A stretch of DNA of 64,000 nucleotides from Rugalucina vietnamica (lineage: Eukaryota > Mollusca > Bivalvia > Lucinida > Lucinidae). The notes under the pieces were generated by a model, which saw nothing but the letters and a program-made list of their open reading frames with translations, was not told where the DNA came from and made no database searches. The stretch spans positions 5,310,006 to 5,374,005 of the forward strand of contig OZ024877.1 of NCBI GenBank assembly GCA_964017185.1. Reading direction: 5' to 3'. Position numbers and translations under genes: made by a program. Positions 10,151 through 22,632 of the stretch are shown piece by piece (position 1 is the stretch's first letter; every line of letters starts with the position of its first letter).

Positions 10151-12500
10151 AGATATGGTCAATATGCTTTATATCCATGGTCAAATATAATACTTATTAT
10201 ATTGTAATAATTGAACAAATTTATGTACATTTATCCTTCTGGCGTTCAACGTTTATCAGCACATGCTAGTGAGCGTTAGAAAAAGTAGGAACAAAAACAA
10301 GAAGAACAGCAAATGAATGAATGAACGAATCATGTCCTGTGCAGTTACCCTAAATGGCTGGCACAAAGGACTCCTTTTCATCTTACCCTAAAATAAGAAA
10401 ATGACTGGCGTTTCTAGAAAAGGATTTTATGTAGCGAAAAGGAGTTGATATTTGTATTAATGCTTTTCATTTCAAGAGAATGTGTTAACAAATTTAGTTA
10501 TTAGTCTGCCAAAGTGGCGCTTTTAAAAGCGTATTATTTATCAAATATTTCTGTCTTCCAATACTTCTTAACCTCCGAGGAGCACTTCAGAAGCATATGA
10601 GGTAGATGACGCACATTTAGTTATTTACATGTATGCAATACGCATGTGTTGGTGGGGAGACGGGGGTGCGCGAGGGCGCAACATAGTCGCCGGTCTGACG
10701 GACAGAAACGTTGTTGCATTATTTTTGTCAATGTTTTCTTTTTTCTTTCAAATACAATGATTAAAAACGAAATTTACTCTTCTCAAGTTCTGCAGTCCTA
10801 GCTTACAGTTTCCACGTTAGAATTTTCTACATAGAGTGAGAGTGTGGGATTCAGATTTTACGCAAATTTATTTTTATGAAAGAAACAATCATGTACAAAA
10901 TAATGATCGTCAGAAGACTTAAAAACTTGAAGTGCAGATGTGATGGAAGTCAAGAGGGCATTTATTTTGTGACGTTTGACTCTTTCTTACTGATCATAAT
11001 AAATGTATTGATACGTGGCGTGCAATATTTTAGAGATATGCAATGTCTCTGGTAAAAACTACAAAGTGTCGAGCACGTGGTGAAATATGTCAGATATTGT
11101 TTGGAAATTGGTCGTTTTTATTTCGTGCTCTGAGAATTCTATAGGTGTATATCATTGAATGGAGAGAAAGAAGAAAGCAACAATTTTGTGTATTGATAAT
11201 CGTTTGTATATTAAGGTCATGTGACAGAGCAATAAAAGGTGTGAAAACGCGTGTCAGGTTACCGTGCAGTAATCGAATTATCAGTCACATGTCTGTTTGC
11301 GAGGTGTTAAAACAATCGGCTACTGTTCAAGTTTTGAATGGATCTTTATTAGCGCGTGTCATTAATTAGATTATCAAAAAATTTAAGTAAGTAAATTCTT
11401 TATTTAAAGAGGGTTGCCCAATTGGTTAGCTCCAATCTTCCTTGGGACCCTTTTAGTTTATAACAAGTTAAGATATTTAACGCAAAATACTTCTAATCTC
11501 GAAAAGGAAAAGGTTACAATTTCTTTTTTGTTTCCGTGCAACATGTTTTTACAACTAACATGTTTGCGCAAATTTAAATTTCATTAATTTAAGCAAATTT
11601 TACGATTGCGCGTACTATTACGATTTTACTATGATACGTCCAAGAGCAAACTGTTTTTCAACCAAAGTTAGTTTGCGCTAAAGATTTGGACACAGATTTG
11701 GACTTATCAGAAATTTGGACTTATCCCGTCATTGACATTTAGAGTAGAATAAATGATTGTGTCAGTTATATTTTCCGGCGTATCATATATGTGAGGAAGC
11801 ATCATAGACGAGCAGACTTGTATAGCGCTCAACTGGTCGCATGTTTAGTGCGTATTGCAGTTTCAGTTATATTTGCGCTTCTACGGAAAACCTTGCTGGT
11901 CACGGTTTCGTTTCAGTTAATATTCGGCCGTGTCTTTATATACATTATTTATTCCTTGTGTATGATAAAGTATGAATATCAAAGAATAAGTTTTACACTT
12001 GTAGACACAATTGTTTCCATTGGTAACGGGAAATGCGCATATGCCGCACCCCTAAGCTAGCACTTTTGGGGAAAGAAAGGTACATTTTAAACCACTGTGT
12101 ATTACATTGCGACCAAAAACACTGATTTGTTGTTTGTTGTATTTTTAAGTGGAAACCTATGCGCGATTCTACTATAAAAGATCATCGTGTAACATCTTTG
12201 GGTTACATGTATTTGAAATGTTAAACAGTGCTTTAAATCGTTTCAAATCCCATTTAATCGTGCATGGCTGATATTTTTTTTTAGAATTGTGATTTACGGT
12301 TTATAAGGTTTATCTCCAGTTATACAATCGCTTATCAAGGATTTGTCAAACAAAGAGCAGAAAAAATGTTATAAGAAAATGTGTCTGTGTACCTTCTGGT
12401 TACTGAAAAGATACCAACCGCCCAAGTTATTGTTGAATAGAACAAGAAAAGCGATGCAAAATTTATGTTACTTTAACATTGAATCCTGTATGCATTTGCT
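10151..12500. other. M1 interior, no gene recognised
   Basis: ORFs of 60-90 codons (11145-11369, 11791-12060) show no domain, no DDE-type pattern and no matching splice signals. Confidence 0.45.
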
Positions 12501-12501
12501 T

Positions 12502-12664
12502 CGGCGAATAACATATCTTTGAGAAAAAAAATCTTTATGAAACTGTCTCATCATTTGTGACCCTTTTGCACTGCCGGTATAGAAAAGTGAAGATTAACAC
12601 GCATCGGCGAATAACATATCTTGGACAAAAGAATCTTTTTTATGAAATTGTCCCATCACTATGA
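12502..12664 (+). repeat. Two-copy tandem duplication, period about 102 bp
   Basis: CGGCGAATAACATATCTTTG...AATCTTTATGAAACTGTC...CATCA is repeated about 102 bp on as CGGCGAATAACATATCTTGG...CTTTTTTATGAAATTGTC...CATCA. It lies inside M1. Confidence 0.8.
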
Positions 12665-14192
12665 CCTTATTGAAAGAAACATTGAGCATGTAAATGTATG
12701 GATGATAGGCATGGTATGCAGGAAAAGAGGTTTTCGTTTATCACCCGACGAAATATAAAGTTATGAATATAAAAATAAAAATTAAAAATAAAAGATTGTA
12801 AAGAAAAAAAAAAGCAGTTGTACTATAAAAAAAATGTCTGTATGTTCGTGTTATTACTTCAAACCCATGTACATTATTCGCATATGCTCGGATGAATATG
12901 CTTATTCACGACTTCTCAAGATTTAATCTTGGTGTAGGTCATTGTACATGATGCTCTGTGTCTTTGCTGTTCGTAGGTTCTGCAAAGTGGATGCCCGCCA
13001 GCAATGTTGCATTGCCAATCGACATTGGCCACTGTAAAATGCACCCTGTCCTTATAAAGTTATAGGGCATGTCGGCAAGGTACTCTTCCGTGAAAAAAAT
13101 CAATATCGGTCACCTTTCCCGCTATTTTCTTCATTTGGTGGAGGTGGTAACCTCGGTCATTATCGCTATGCGTTTACTACTTTCAGACGCTAATAAAACC
13201 ATAATTTGACCAAAATATTACGCATTCCTTACATTGGAATAAATTATATCCGGAAATCTAATAGAATATGCAATGCTTTGATGGAAAAATTTCATTTTGA
13301 TTCCATATTTTGGGCTCCAAATTTGGTATGGCATAGCGATAAACACCGAGTCATGTACCTCCGCCGAATGATCAAACTTACCTGTATGACGTCATCCCAA
13401 CATGCCCTATAATGTTACTCATAAGAATCACCGCCCACAAAACATTGCATCATAAAAGTAAGCAACTGACACACTTCTGCAATCAGAACAAACCCCATGA
13501 CCAGTCTGTACAAACTATCACAAATCTGTAACATGTATTGTACATAGAACATTTAAAAATTTGGATCACTAGATGTATAAACGTAACTGACATACACGAA
13601 TTATAAACTTTTCCGTCATATCTGTTACCAATTATGTAAGGAAATATTAATTTCTGTGCTAAAACACATTCTATTTTATAAAAAAAATACATTCTATTTT
13701 ATATTTAAATCGAAATCATACTTATTATTCACAGAAATTCAAGTCTTATATTATATAGCTGCAGTAAACTTCTGCGTTTAATACTCTTTCTTCAATAAGC
13801 TGCGTAACCTTCTTTTTCTTTGCAGCTGCGTTTTCCTATATAACTATAACAGCTGCGTAAAACTACTGCGTTTTATACCCACCCCCAAAATACCATTATG
13901 ATTGGCACTTTGTCTGTTTTCATAGATTATAGTAAAAACGTCAATGATAAGTAAGTACATGATTTCGCACACTTTCTAAGCTTTTCTTCAGTTCAATGCA
14001 AGTCGCTTCATCTTAGCACTCTGATCTTGTTGTGTTGAGCCATTCGGTGCACGTGCTGGGACGTGCTGTATATTGCGTCCAACTAATTGACGTAGTTTTC
14101 ATAAAGCTAGGGGACATGGCTTCGCACGCCTTTATTTTGTGTTTAAAGATTTATTTTTTATACAATCGCCGGTAATTTTATAAACTTGAGAG

Positions 14193-14875
14193 TACCGGCG
14201 GGTGCGTTCCTTTACCGGAATGGACCGGAATGGACATAATTACCGGAATGGACTGAATCTGAATAGTTTAATCTGAATAGTTTACTGGTGACACGCCAAA
14301 TGACATTATTTCACCATGAATGACATTATTTCACCAGAACTACCAGAATGGACATTGTGCTATGGCTTTGGGTGCTTTAAATGTATTTTATCTGCATAAA
14401 ATGTGCTTCTGTAGTCATATGAATGATTTGCATAAGATAAAATTCATCTGAATTTAGCAAAATTGACTTCCCATGGTGGTTCAGGGTAGCTCAGTGGTGG
14501 GGTCCGCGGTAGGGCCACTGTTCAGAGGTTTCTTTGATTGAAATAAATATAGATCACCAATGGTTGTTCTATAGCAAACACAGGGATGATTAGAAGTAGA
14601 AATGAGTAAAATTTGCTGGCACTGTGACACCGACTTATACATGTATAAGTATATATGGGCACATGGCCTAGGCTATCCAACCGTACGGAACACAATTTAA
14701 CTGTACTTAAATCACATGATTCTCGAACTAATCACCGTCTGTGTATATTCTAGGCCAATCTGTCTTCAAAAACCAAATGAAAAGTATTCAAGGGCACATA
14801 TAAATGTCCATTCCGGTAGTCCATTCCGGTAATCAGGCCCATTCCGGTAAAGGAACGCACCGGCGACCGGCGGTA
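14193..14875. mobile_element. Foldback element with ACCGGAATGGAC motifs
   Basis: Ends GGTGCGTTCCTTTACCGGAA and TTCCGGTAAAGGAACGCACC are perfect inverse repeats of 20 bp or more. ACCGGAATGG recurs several times inside both arms, and CAGAATGGACATTG and ATGACATTATTTCACC also recur. ACCGGCGG occurs at both outer flanks and may be an 8-bp target duplication. No ORF of note. Confidence 0.75.
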
Positions 14876-14897
14876 CAAAAAGATTTCTGACGAGACT

Positions 14898-14990
14898 AAA
14901 GGGTCACTGACGAGACTTTAATAGTCGAAACCGCGGTATGGCCCATCCCCTTTCTCATTAATGTGTTCGCTGCTCTTAAAGGGTCTCAGT
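14898..14990 (+). repeat. Dispersed repeat E, copy 1
   Basis: AAAGGGTCACTGACGAGACT, then AGTCGAAACCGCGGTATGGC and CCATCCCCTTTCTCATTAAT. Nearly identical to 15275-15367, and inverted and shorter at 60900-60968. Confidence 0.75.
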
Positions 14991-15274
14991 TTTATTTTTC
15001 ATTTGCTATTACTGCAGCTGGTGTTGTGTCGTGTGGCGGCCCTAAAAAGTCTCCCCGTACATCATCCATAGTGCAGGTTATATTTTCCTTTCGGTCCTTT
15101 GAGATCAGCGAGGATATTCTGAGAAATCAGAAATTTATTATCGGTTAAGATTCATTTTCTTACCAATGTTTAATGTATTTGGTCCCATTTAGATATTACT
15201 AGTCTTTGTATCGACTACCATGTTGAAACTTGCAAAATTTCAATAATTCGTTTTGGCTCCATGTTGCCAAATCT

Positions 15275-15367
15275 AAAGGGTCACTGACGAGACTTTAATA
15301 GTCGAAACCGCGGTATGGCCCATCCCCTTTCACACAAATGTGTTCGCTGCTCTTAAAGGATCTCAGT
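15275..15367 (+). repeat. Dispersed repeat E, copy 2
   Basis: Same sequence as 14898-14990 with about 90% identity, preceded by TGTTGCCAAATCT, which also adjoins the inverted copy at 60960. The original unit therefore probably begins TGTTGCCAAATCTAAAGGG. Confidence 0.75.
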
Positions 15368-16143
15368 TTTAATTTTTATTCTGTTTACAAACGTAATACA
15401 ATGTACTTTTGTACAGTCATTAACGCTAAAATTGTCAAAAATAGCCAAGTAATAAAATCATCTTTATTTTAGTTTCCTCTACATGCAACATAAAATGTTG
15501 CGAAAAATGCACATTCAAGTCAATGATTCTAAATAGGATCATGAACAATTAGATATTCAAGCAAAAAGATGCGAAATCATGTCCTCTTACTTGAAGGCAG
15601 CAATGTTCAGGCTGCAGCACTAACACCTAAAGTAAGAGGACGTGATTGACTTGCCGATATAACATGCATGTGACATAAATTGCGTTACTTGAATGTCACG
15701 TGCGATTTGAGCAAGATGAATAGCTCTTTCCCGGCAAGGCTGCAATCCGGCTAGCATCAACCAAAAACTTGTGACGGGTACAACAGAGAGGTAGACAGAA
15801 TAAACAGAAAACATGAAGATAAATCACAGCAGAACCGTGTTGGAACGGTCAGTAAATTGCCGGGGTATGGTTGGGTTTGAATAATCAATTTTGCGAGACC
15901 GCACTCCTCGACCTTACTGCTATGATTTAATGACAAGACATTGTTCGGTTTTAATACAAACTTCCTAACTCGTTAATGAAACATCAAAGCACTGTTATGA
16001 AGCAGAAACGAGGACTCAATAGTAATGCTGAAATACCATAGTGTAACTGTGTGCTATGAATAGATATGCAAATTTCCAACTCGTTAGTTGGTGACGTTTA
16101 CTTAGTAAGTGTAGCACGTATAGCATCTTGGTGGATGCACGAT

Positions 16144-16176
<33 letters not shown>

Positions 16177-16960
16177 TTGTTGTTGTTGTTGTTTTGTTTT
16201 GTTTTTCACCTACGGGGTTTGTTGTGGCTTGGTTCCGCTCACGTTAAAATAGTAATTTGAGAATTCGATTAGCATTGCCTGATATTTAGCAAACTTGTGA
16301 TTTCCATGATAGATTAGTAGAAACATCAATCGATATATATATATTTGGCGATTGTGACCAGCTGCAAGACCTTGGCATGCAATGGCACATGGTCTTCGTT
16401 AGACTTTTTAGAGCCGGTCACATTCTCTACCAGGCATTTGAGGAATAGCAATCCATGTCCTACCTCGTCTTTCATGTAAGTAATATGCTTAGATCGTCTA
16501 AGAGTGTTGAAATGTCACAATCTGAGATTCTCTCTCTTTACAGTGAGGTACAATGCAGTATCACGTATCACGAATACAAACGCCTCACATTTAGCCCTAT
16601 GGAACATCGTGCTCTATTTAACTAAAATGGATTCGAATCAACTCCTTCTGATATCAAATTTAGATCCAGGCTACAAATGGCACATGATGCGACTGGGTTT
16701 GCAAAAAGCCCTGGAAATGTTAAGTGGGATAATGTCTGTTCATCCATAGTTACATACATGTACACGTGGCATACACGTGGCAGAGTACTGTTGCGTGACG
16801 GAGTCGGTATTTGGTGAATCATCGATATACTCGTATGGAATCATTGATTTTAGGAAGTTCCCATTTATGTGGCATTTTTCAATTTAATGTGTTATCTACC
16901 TTACTAGCTGTAATCTTTGACGACAAAAGGTGTTTGCTCCGTCGAAGATTCATCCCCAAG
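15368..16960. other. No gene recognised
   Basis: Apart from a T31 tract (16145-16175) followed by GTT repeats, nothing repeats in the window. ORFs 15620-15814 (-), 16504-16749 (+) and 16622-16822 (-) are short and featureless. Confidence 0.4.
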
Positions 16961-17020
16961 TGATCTTAGCTGTTGAGAGGGACGTAAAACACATCGAAAT
17001 CAACCAACCGTCCAACCATT
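16961..17020 (+). repeat. SINE 3' tail fragment
   Basis: TTAGCTGTTGAGAGGGACGT followed by AAAACACATCGAAATCAACC resembles the 'GTTGACTGGGACGTTAAGC' tail of the tRNA-derived SINE at 55340. Diverged. Confidence 0.35.
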
Positions 17021-17887
17021 AAAGAAAAGCTCAGTAGCTAGGAACGACACAGCTACTTTTTACGTGGTCCTACTCTTTGGAGCATATCATGCATTTGAAT
17101 CTATTGAATCTCTACTGTTTTAATATTGAAATTTAAGTTTATGGGTATCCGCCATTATGAGGAAGTATTCTGCTGTGGCTACATGCCCCTTCCTTATTGG
17201 TTCGCGTCCCACTATACATATATAAATACAAAGGCTTAATGTTACATGTTTCAGGCAAATCGCTATGATTCGTGTAATCACATGCTATATTAACTGCACA
17301 TTTCAGGTCCATTGTACATTTGAAGTTGTATCGGTGATTTGCGGTGTGTCTAAAGTACGAAAAGGACTCCTTTTCGCGAAAAGGAGTCCTTTTCGCGAAA
17401 AGGACTGACTAAAATACGAAAAGGGCTTTTTTTTTTTATATTATTTTGTTCCGATGTTAGTTTTATTATGATAATAACATAATATTCATTGTATTAATTA
17501 TATTTAGAATGGGTTTTATTTATCTATCTATCTATCTTATCTTCTGATACTGAGTCGATCAATTTCTGATCTTCACCTCAGGTGTGGGGTGGGTGGCTAA
17601 ATTTAGAATTTGAATTTTTGTGTAAATAATTAATTTATTCGAGCGACTTCTGTTGCAATGTTGGACACATTTTTGTAATTTTGAATGTGGAAATAACACT
17701 GGTGAAAACGAAAAAGAAATAAATACAACTTGACCAAGAAAATTTTGGAACTTTTGATTTAAGAAAAAATTAACCATGTAGTATATGAGAATATGATTAT
17801 AATTGTATATAACCTAGCAAAGCAATGTGACATTGGGCATGGCGTGGGGACTGGGGGGGTTATTTAACTAATTACATTAACTTCCTG

Positions 17888-17972
17888 CAGTACTGGTTAA
17901 ACCCAGGAAGCGGCGGCCACGAACCGACATGACTGAAAAATTGTTGGCTGGGACGTTAAGCCTGAATACAAA
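17888..17972 (+). repeat. tRNA-SINE 3' domain fragment
   Basis: GCAGTACTGGTTAAACCCAG, then CGACATGACTGAAAAATTGT and GCTGGGACGTTAAGCC. Matches the 3' half of the SINE at 55340-55555. Headless. Confidence 0.7.
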
Positions 17973-18426
17973 CATACTCACGTGATAAAGATCTCTTGAT
18001 TTAAAGCATTCAACTATGATCTAACTTGAAACAAAGAAAACAAGCAATGATCAGGAACTGGCGCAACCAGAAGCAAAATAACTCGCTATCATTCCACAAG
18101 CAAAATTAGCAGCTACTTTTCCCTAAGATGGCCACTCAATTGTCTTAGCTTAGAAAATATATGGATACATAACATAAAATGCTCAAAGAGCATAAAACAC
18201 GACGCCAAAGAGAATTGAAAAAAAAAATCCGGTACCTTGTTGTAACCTTCAATGACTGGTACCGACCAGACTGTGCATCGGATGTACTGTTGATCACATA
18301 CTGCCCTGAAAATATACTATCTCCTGTTCTAAGCACATAACAATTCATGCTGTCTTTTCATATGATTAATTTACAGTCGGACATACCTGAGGTTATCATT
18401 TTTCATGATGCGGTATGCATGTACAG

Positions 18427-18928
18427 TCCATAGACATAATTGTTCGTCACTTTTGAAAATTCCATAGACTTCAATGTATTTTCACATTTACAATAAAAAT
18501 TATCCTACCTCTTCTGGTCGACATAATTTAATGATTTTGGTATCATCGGAAAGTTAAATAATCAAAGCAATAAACAAAGGTCATTTGGTTAAGTTTCGAC
18601 TTCCCACTTTTGAAATACAAGAGTTTAAAGAACAGCGAAATTTTGAAAAAGACACTTTCCCATTGACGTCAATGGTGACGTTGCCCAAAATTGACGAAAA
18701 AATTCTCGCGACTTTTTAAAAAAAATGTACCTTGAAAACGCATGCATGGAATTTAATGAAAAAACCTTTGTTTATTGCGTTATTCATTTACCTTTCAAAT
18801 GATACCAAAAACAATAAAATATGTTGATCAGGAGAAGCAGGATAATTTTTCTTGCAAACATGAAAATGTATTGAAGTCTATGGAGTTTTACGAAGGTGAC
18901 AAATAATTATGTCTATTGACTGTACATA
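18427..18928. mobile_element. Nested inverted-repeat element inside M2
   Basis: Arms of about 200 bp: ATGTACAGTCCATAGACATA with ATGTACAGTCAATAGACATA inverted; CATAGACTTCAATGTATTTT against its inverse; GGTATCATCGGAAAGTTAAA and AACAAAGGTCATTTGG are mirrored. The centre is a short purine/pyrimidine-rich stretch around CATTGACGTCAATGG (18660). No TSD is clear. Confidence 0.75.
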
Positions 18929-19162
18929 TTTGCCCCCGAAAAACGCGCTCCATCCCATAATAATATACATTATTATCAATAATTATTATCCATTATTTAA
19001 TTTACTTATTCAAATAATTGATTAAGTCAATCAACCAATCGTATTAATGAGAGTTCTTAAGTGTAGAGGTCCTTTTCGTATTTTAGTCAGTCCTTTTCGC
19101 GAAAAGGACTCCTTTTCGCGAAAAGGAGTCCTTTTCGTACTTTAGACGCACCCGGTGATTTG

Positions 19163-19725
19163 TCTTATCAGTGAACTGTCTTGTTCCTTGATTGGGCCGA
19201 AATGACCAGGAATACAAGTTCTGCAGTTGCATTTATAATTTTAGAGAAGAGTTATCTATCTTATTTTAACCCGTTAATTGGAAAAGTTTTGAACAAGTTC
19301 TGAAAGTTAGTAAAAGGAAAACTAGCTCTACGAAATGTTTTAAATTGCATAAATAACAATGAAGGTATTTAGGCTGCATAATTTCGCAGTAATATATCAT
19401 TGCAATTTTGACCAAATATGATGCAGATTGAGAATTGGCATTGCCTGATTGCACAGCTGTGGGGTGGGTGTATTCTTTCAAAAGTTTCCAGTCTTTTGTA
19501 TTTTTTTATGCAAAGGAAATAGCTGCAAAATAGTCGCAAAATACCATGATCCAGTTGCGAGTCCCTTGCAGTTTTGTCGCAATCTGTAATTTCTTTTTTT
19601 AAAATGCACCAGTCATTTGTAACCACTGCCCCCCTTCCTCCAACCCCCCCCCCCCCCCTCTATGGGGAAGGGTAGGGGATAGCCGGGCTAAAGTGCGGGG
19701 CAATTACTTTTTTAGTGTCCCTGCA
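19163..19725. other. No gene recognised; C16 tract
   Basis: Contains a run of C at about 19644-19658 and short overlapping minus-strand ORFs (19266-19481, 19369-19626) with no features. Confidence 0.4.
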
Positions 19726-20615
19726 TAGTGTTTCCCCCAGTCCCAAAAAAGGGCATGGTAAGGTTGCTAAAAAAGGGTGAAGACTATAATTGAGTGGAAC
19801 CATCTAGAAACAGCGGTCGTGCATGCAGATACAGTTGAGGGCTTCAAAACCCTCCTTAGCAAGCGCGATTAAATCTCTCTCCCGGTGCACAATGCTGTAA
19901 AAGGCCCTGCACTGTACAGAATCAGAAGCAGGGCACTTTTTAATGCGAGGCAGCATGTCAAAAGGGCACTTTCAGTGCGCGACGGAAAGCGAAATGACAC
20001 TTTAAAGTGGCCCATTGCATGCTAGAGGAGGGCACATTTATGCATAACCATAAAATTTAACACTTATTATATTTTCTCTAAGATTTCAAATTTGCTTTTC
20101 AGCTTAAATTGTTTATTCCTAAATTTCCATATTTCAGGAATCACTGCTACCAGAAACAACTTAGAACATTTCTTTTCCCTCTGCCTCACATTACTTTGAT
20201 ACTGAATTAACCATAAGAGATGACATCACTCATGATTTGTTTTGAAAAGACTTAAGTAAACTGTAATTGAAAATTGAAACTAATTAAATGGCACACTTAT
20301 ATCACCAGGTAGGACATTCAATTTTCACACCTTTTCTGATTAACAGCTCATTTGGTACAAGGGATTAAAGCAATCAACAACTTTGGAAGTCATGATCATA
20401 AATTTTGCCAAATTTGTTTCTACAGACTTCAAGCAAAAAGTCTTGTAATTTCCTTTTTTTTTTTTTTTGTCCGATTTTGACAAACTTTTTTTACCAAAAT
20501 GTAGGGCACAGAATGTAGATTCAGAAAAAGGGCATGGCGCTGGGAAAAAGGGCATTGCGCTGGAGAAAAAGGGCATGGCGCGGCGCCATAGTAAAAGTGG
20601 CTAGGGGAAACACTA
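19726..20615. mobile_element. hAT-like non-autonomous element
   Basis: Ends TAGTGTTTCCCCCAG and CTAGGGGAAACACTA are hAT-style inverted repeats. CTGCA abuts both ends (19721-19725, 20616-20620), shorter than the usual 8-bp duplication. AAAAAGGGCATGGCGC is repeated near the right end. It holds a LINE C-terminal remnant (19786-19872). Confidence 0.65.
19786..19872 (+). pseudogene. LINE reverse-transcriptase C-terminal remnant
   Basis: Plus-strand translation gives IIEWNHLETAVVHADTVEGF then KTLLSKRD and a stop. The 'xWNxLPxxVVxADTVxxFK' ending is characteristic of CR1/L2/Rex-type LINE ORF2 proteins. Only this tail is left. It has been captured inside a hAT-like element. Confidence 0.75.
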
Positions 20616-21058
20616 CTGCAGTGCAGGGGAAATGACAGGGTTTTGACATTAGGATCCTTTCCCCAGGGAGATTTTCTATTGCTAAGGGTGGGGCAAAGAG
20701 CATAGTTTTGACCTCCAGTTTGCCCACTGGGGGGTGGGGCTTATTGCAGGGCACTGAAAGCTGCAAGTCATAATCCCCGCCATTGGCCGTAGGTGGGGGA
20801 GCAGTGGTCACAAGTGACTGGTGCTTAACCTCTTGCATAGGAGAACCATGATGTCATATATAAAAGTGTGACAGGATAGCCTCACTTGGTAGAATACGTT
20901 GGTGCAACGTATTAGCGGCATATTGACTGCTTGTCAAACTCGAAACTTTGTGATTCAAGTAAGTGTTGAGTATATAGCGCAGTAAACCACCCTTGGTGGA
21001 TGAGCCTGCTTTTCCGCCGATGGGGTTTGCTGTGGCTTGGAGGCTGCATGTTACAATT

Positions 21059-21076
21059 TGGTGGCAGCGGTGGGAT
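21059..21076 (+). promoter_or_regulatory. Primer-binding site, tRNA-Leu type
   Basis: TGGTGGCAGCGGTGGGAT is complementary to the 3' end of metazoan tRNA-Leu, including the CCA tail (from knowledge of that tRNA's acceptor and T arms). It sits 3 bp after LTR1, the expected place for minus-strand priming. Confidence 0.75.
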
Positions 21077-21274
21077 GATGACAACTGCCAGACCGGAGTT
21101 GCCCATGTAGTTCCCAGGCCAAGACTCGGGGCGAGTCATCTTGAAGTGGGAAGTAATGTGACGGGATAGCCTCCCTTGGAAGAATACGTTGGTGCAACAT
21201 ATTAGCGGCATATTGAGTGCTTGTCATACACGAAACTTTGTGAATCGAGTAAGTGTTGAATATACATGTATAGG

Positions 21275-22228
21275 CTCTAGTGATGGGCCGATGATCGATT
21301 ATAATCGATAGTCAGTTGGTTTGGGCTTTCGATAGAGACAATCGATAGTAAAATGCAGCAATCGATTGTAATCGGTTTCAGTACTCTGGAAGTAGAAAAT
21401 TTTACTTTGTGCATTTTATATTTGCCAATTTTTAGGTTAGCTAAAAATTTCAAAGTATGAGGTAGATGTCACACATCACTATGTTCTAGAAGTCTTAAGT
21501 TGGCATATATAGCTCCATTGGAGAAATTTCTTTTTTTTTTTCATTTTCTTCAGAATATCAGAACAGTATATATGTAGGTAAATTTTTCTAAATGCATTAC
21601 ATCTTATGTTCATGTAAGTGGCATTGTTCGAAATAGATATTCACAACTGACAGAGACTTAAGGGTGCTCTCTCCTTGACACCTCAGGCAACATTTAAAAT
21701 TATTTCTGTTTGCCCTCTCCCTACCCTGTCTAGAAAAGTTGGGTAGGTAGGTAGGCTTTTTTTTATTTTTTTTTTTTATTTCATGAACTACTGTATTATG
21801 CATTATTTTTGGTCAAAGGAATTAGCTATAATTTTGTCAAAGCTAATCACAATTACAGGTGCATTTTATGTTTTGTAGTGCTTGAACATAAGAACAAAAT
21901 ATCCAATTGGTGAGAAGGATCATAGTTTAAATGAAAACACATTACTTTCTAGGGAAAACAATTTATCTTCTGACAGAAACATTTAAAAAAAAAAAACTTG
22001 GTGAAAGGGCAATAAAATATTTTGAGTAGGCCCCATTTTAGGTGAGTAGGTAGGGAAAGGGCAAACAAACAAATTTTTATTTTTGGCCTCAGTCTGCTCA
22101 TAAACATATGGGCAATTGCACAATATACAGCTGGTTGAACCGATTGCACAATCGATAGCTAGTTGGTTTAGTCCTTCCGATTATAAACCGATAATCGATA
22201 GCAATTTCAAACCGATTGCCCAACACTA
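21275..22228. mobile_element. hAT-like element inside the 3' LTR
   Basis: 8-bp duplication TGTATAGG / TGTATAGC (21267-21274, 22229-22236); inverted ends TAGTGATGGGC and GCCCAACACTA. Subterminal regions carry many ATCGAT-type motifs (TAATCGATAG, CAATCGATTG, ATAATCGATAG). 954 bp, no transposase. Confidence 0.82.
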
Positions 22229-22632
22229 TGTATAGCGCAGTAAACCACCCTTGGTGGATGAGCATGCTTTTCCACTGATGGTGTTTGCTGTGGTTCGGCT
22301 CGGCTGTTTGTTACACCATATATAAAAGCATGTAAAAGGTTTTGGGTGTAAAAGTTTTTATAAAAGTTAATGGAGTGTATAGACAATTTACAGATCGCTA
22401 TTTAGTATTTACAGTTCATGCTTTTAAGAAGTCAGTAAAATATCCTTGCATACAGTTCTTTAAAATGACTTCAGATACATGTGAGACTGTCATTCTCATC
22501 GTCCTCATTGTGCAGTGCAAATACAAGCCTTCTTGTATTGTGATTGTGTAGTGCAAATACAAGCCTTCTGCACTGATACTCTAACTTTGGACGTCTTTCT
22601 AACAACAGTTTCCTTCTCTTATATGACTGTTC

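Larger units (their letters stand above)
9658..13883. mobile_element. MuLE-like foldback element M1 (4.2 kb)
   Basis: Exact 10-bp target duplication CCCAAAATAC (9648-9657, 13884-13893). Inverted termini of about 120 bp (9658-9790, 13735-13883) share GATAAAACGCAGTAGTT and a series of ACGCAG motifs spaced 20-35 bp apart. The 9-10 bp duplication and GG start suggest a Mutator-like element. The 4 kb interior holds only short ORFs with no recognisable transposase, so it is non-autonomous or decayed. It contains a nested palindromic MITE (9953-10150). Confidence 0.85.
17342..19152. mobile_element. MuLE-like foldback element M2 (1.8 kb)
   Basis: Target duplication CGGTGATTTG (17332-17341, 19153-19162). 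Termini GGTGTGTCTAAAGTACGAAA and the inverse of GGTGCGTCTAAAGTACGAAA; each about 80-bp end is itself built from AAAAGGACTCCTTTTCGCG palindromes. The interior is unrelated: a SINE tail (17888-17972) and a 500-bp inverted-repeat element (18427-18928). No transposase ORF. The 9-10 bp duplication suggests Mutator-like. Confidence 0.88.
20867..22315 (+). mobile_element. Miniature LTR retroelement (TRIM-like)
   Basis: Two LTRs start TGTGACRGGATAGCCTC and end TGTTACA: LTR1 20867-21055 (189 bp), LTR2 21157-22315 (interrupted by a hAT at 21275-22228). LTR1 is followed after 3 bp by a primer-binding site, and LTR2 is preceded by a purine stretch (GAAGTGGGAAGTAA). The internal region is only about 100 bp with no ORF, so this is a terminal-repeat retrotransposon in miniature or a large internal deletion. 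CATATATAAAAG (12 bp) flanks both sides, more than the usual 4-6 bp. Confidence 0.8.

Noticed and set aside
16200-16245. Second fragment of the LTR at 20867 (GGGGTTTGTTGTGGCTTGG)
   Set aside because: The match is about 19 bp only, next to a T tract, with no further similarity.
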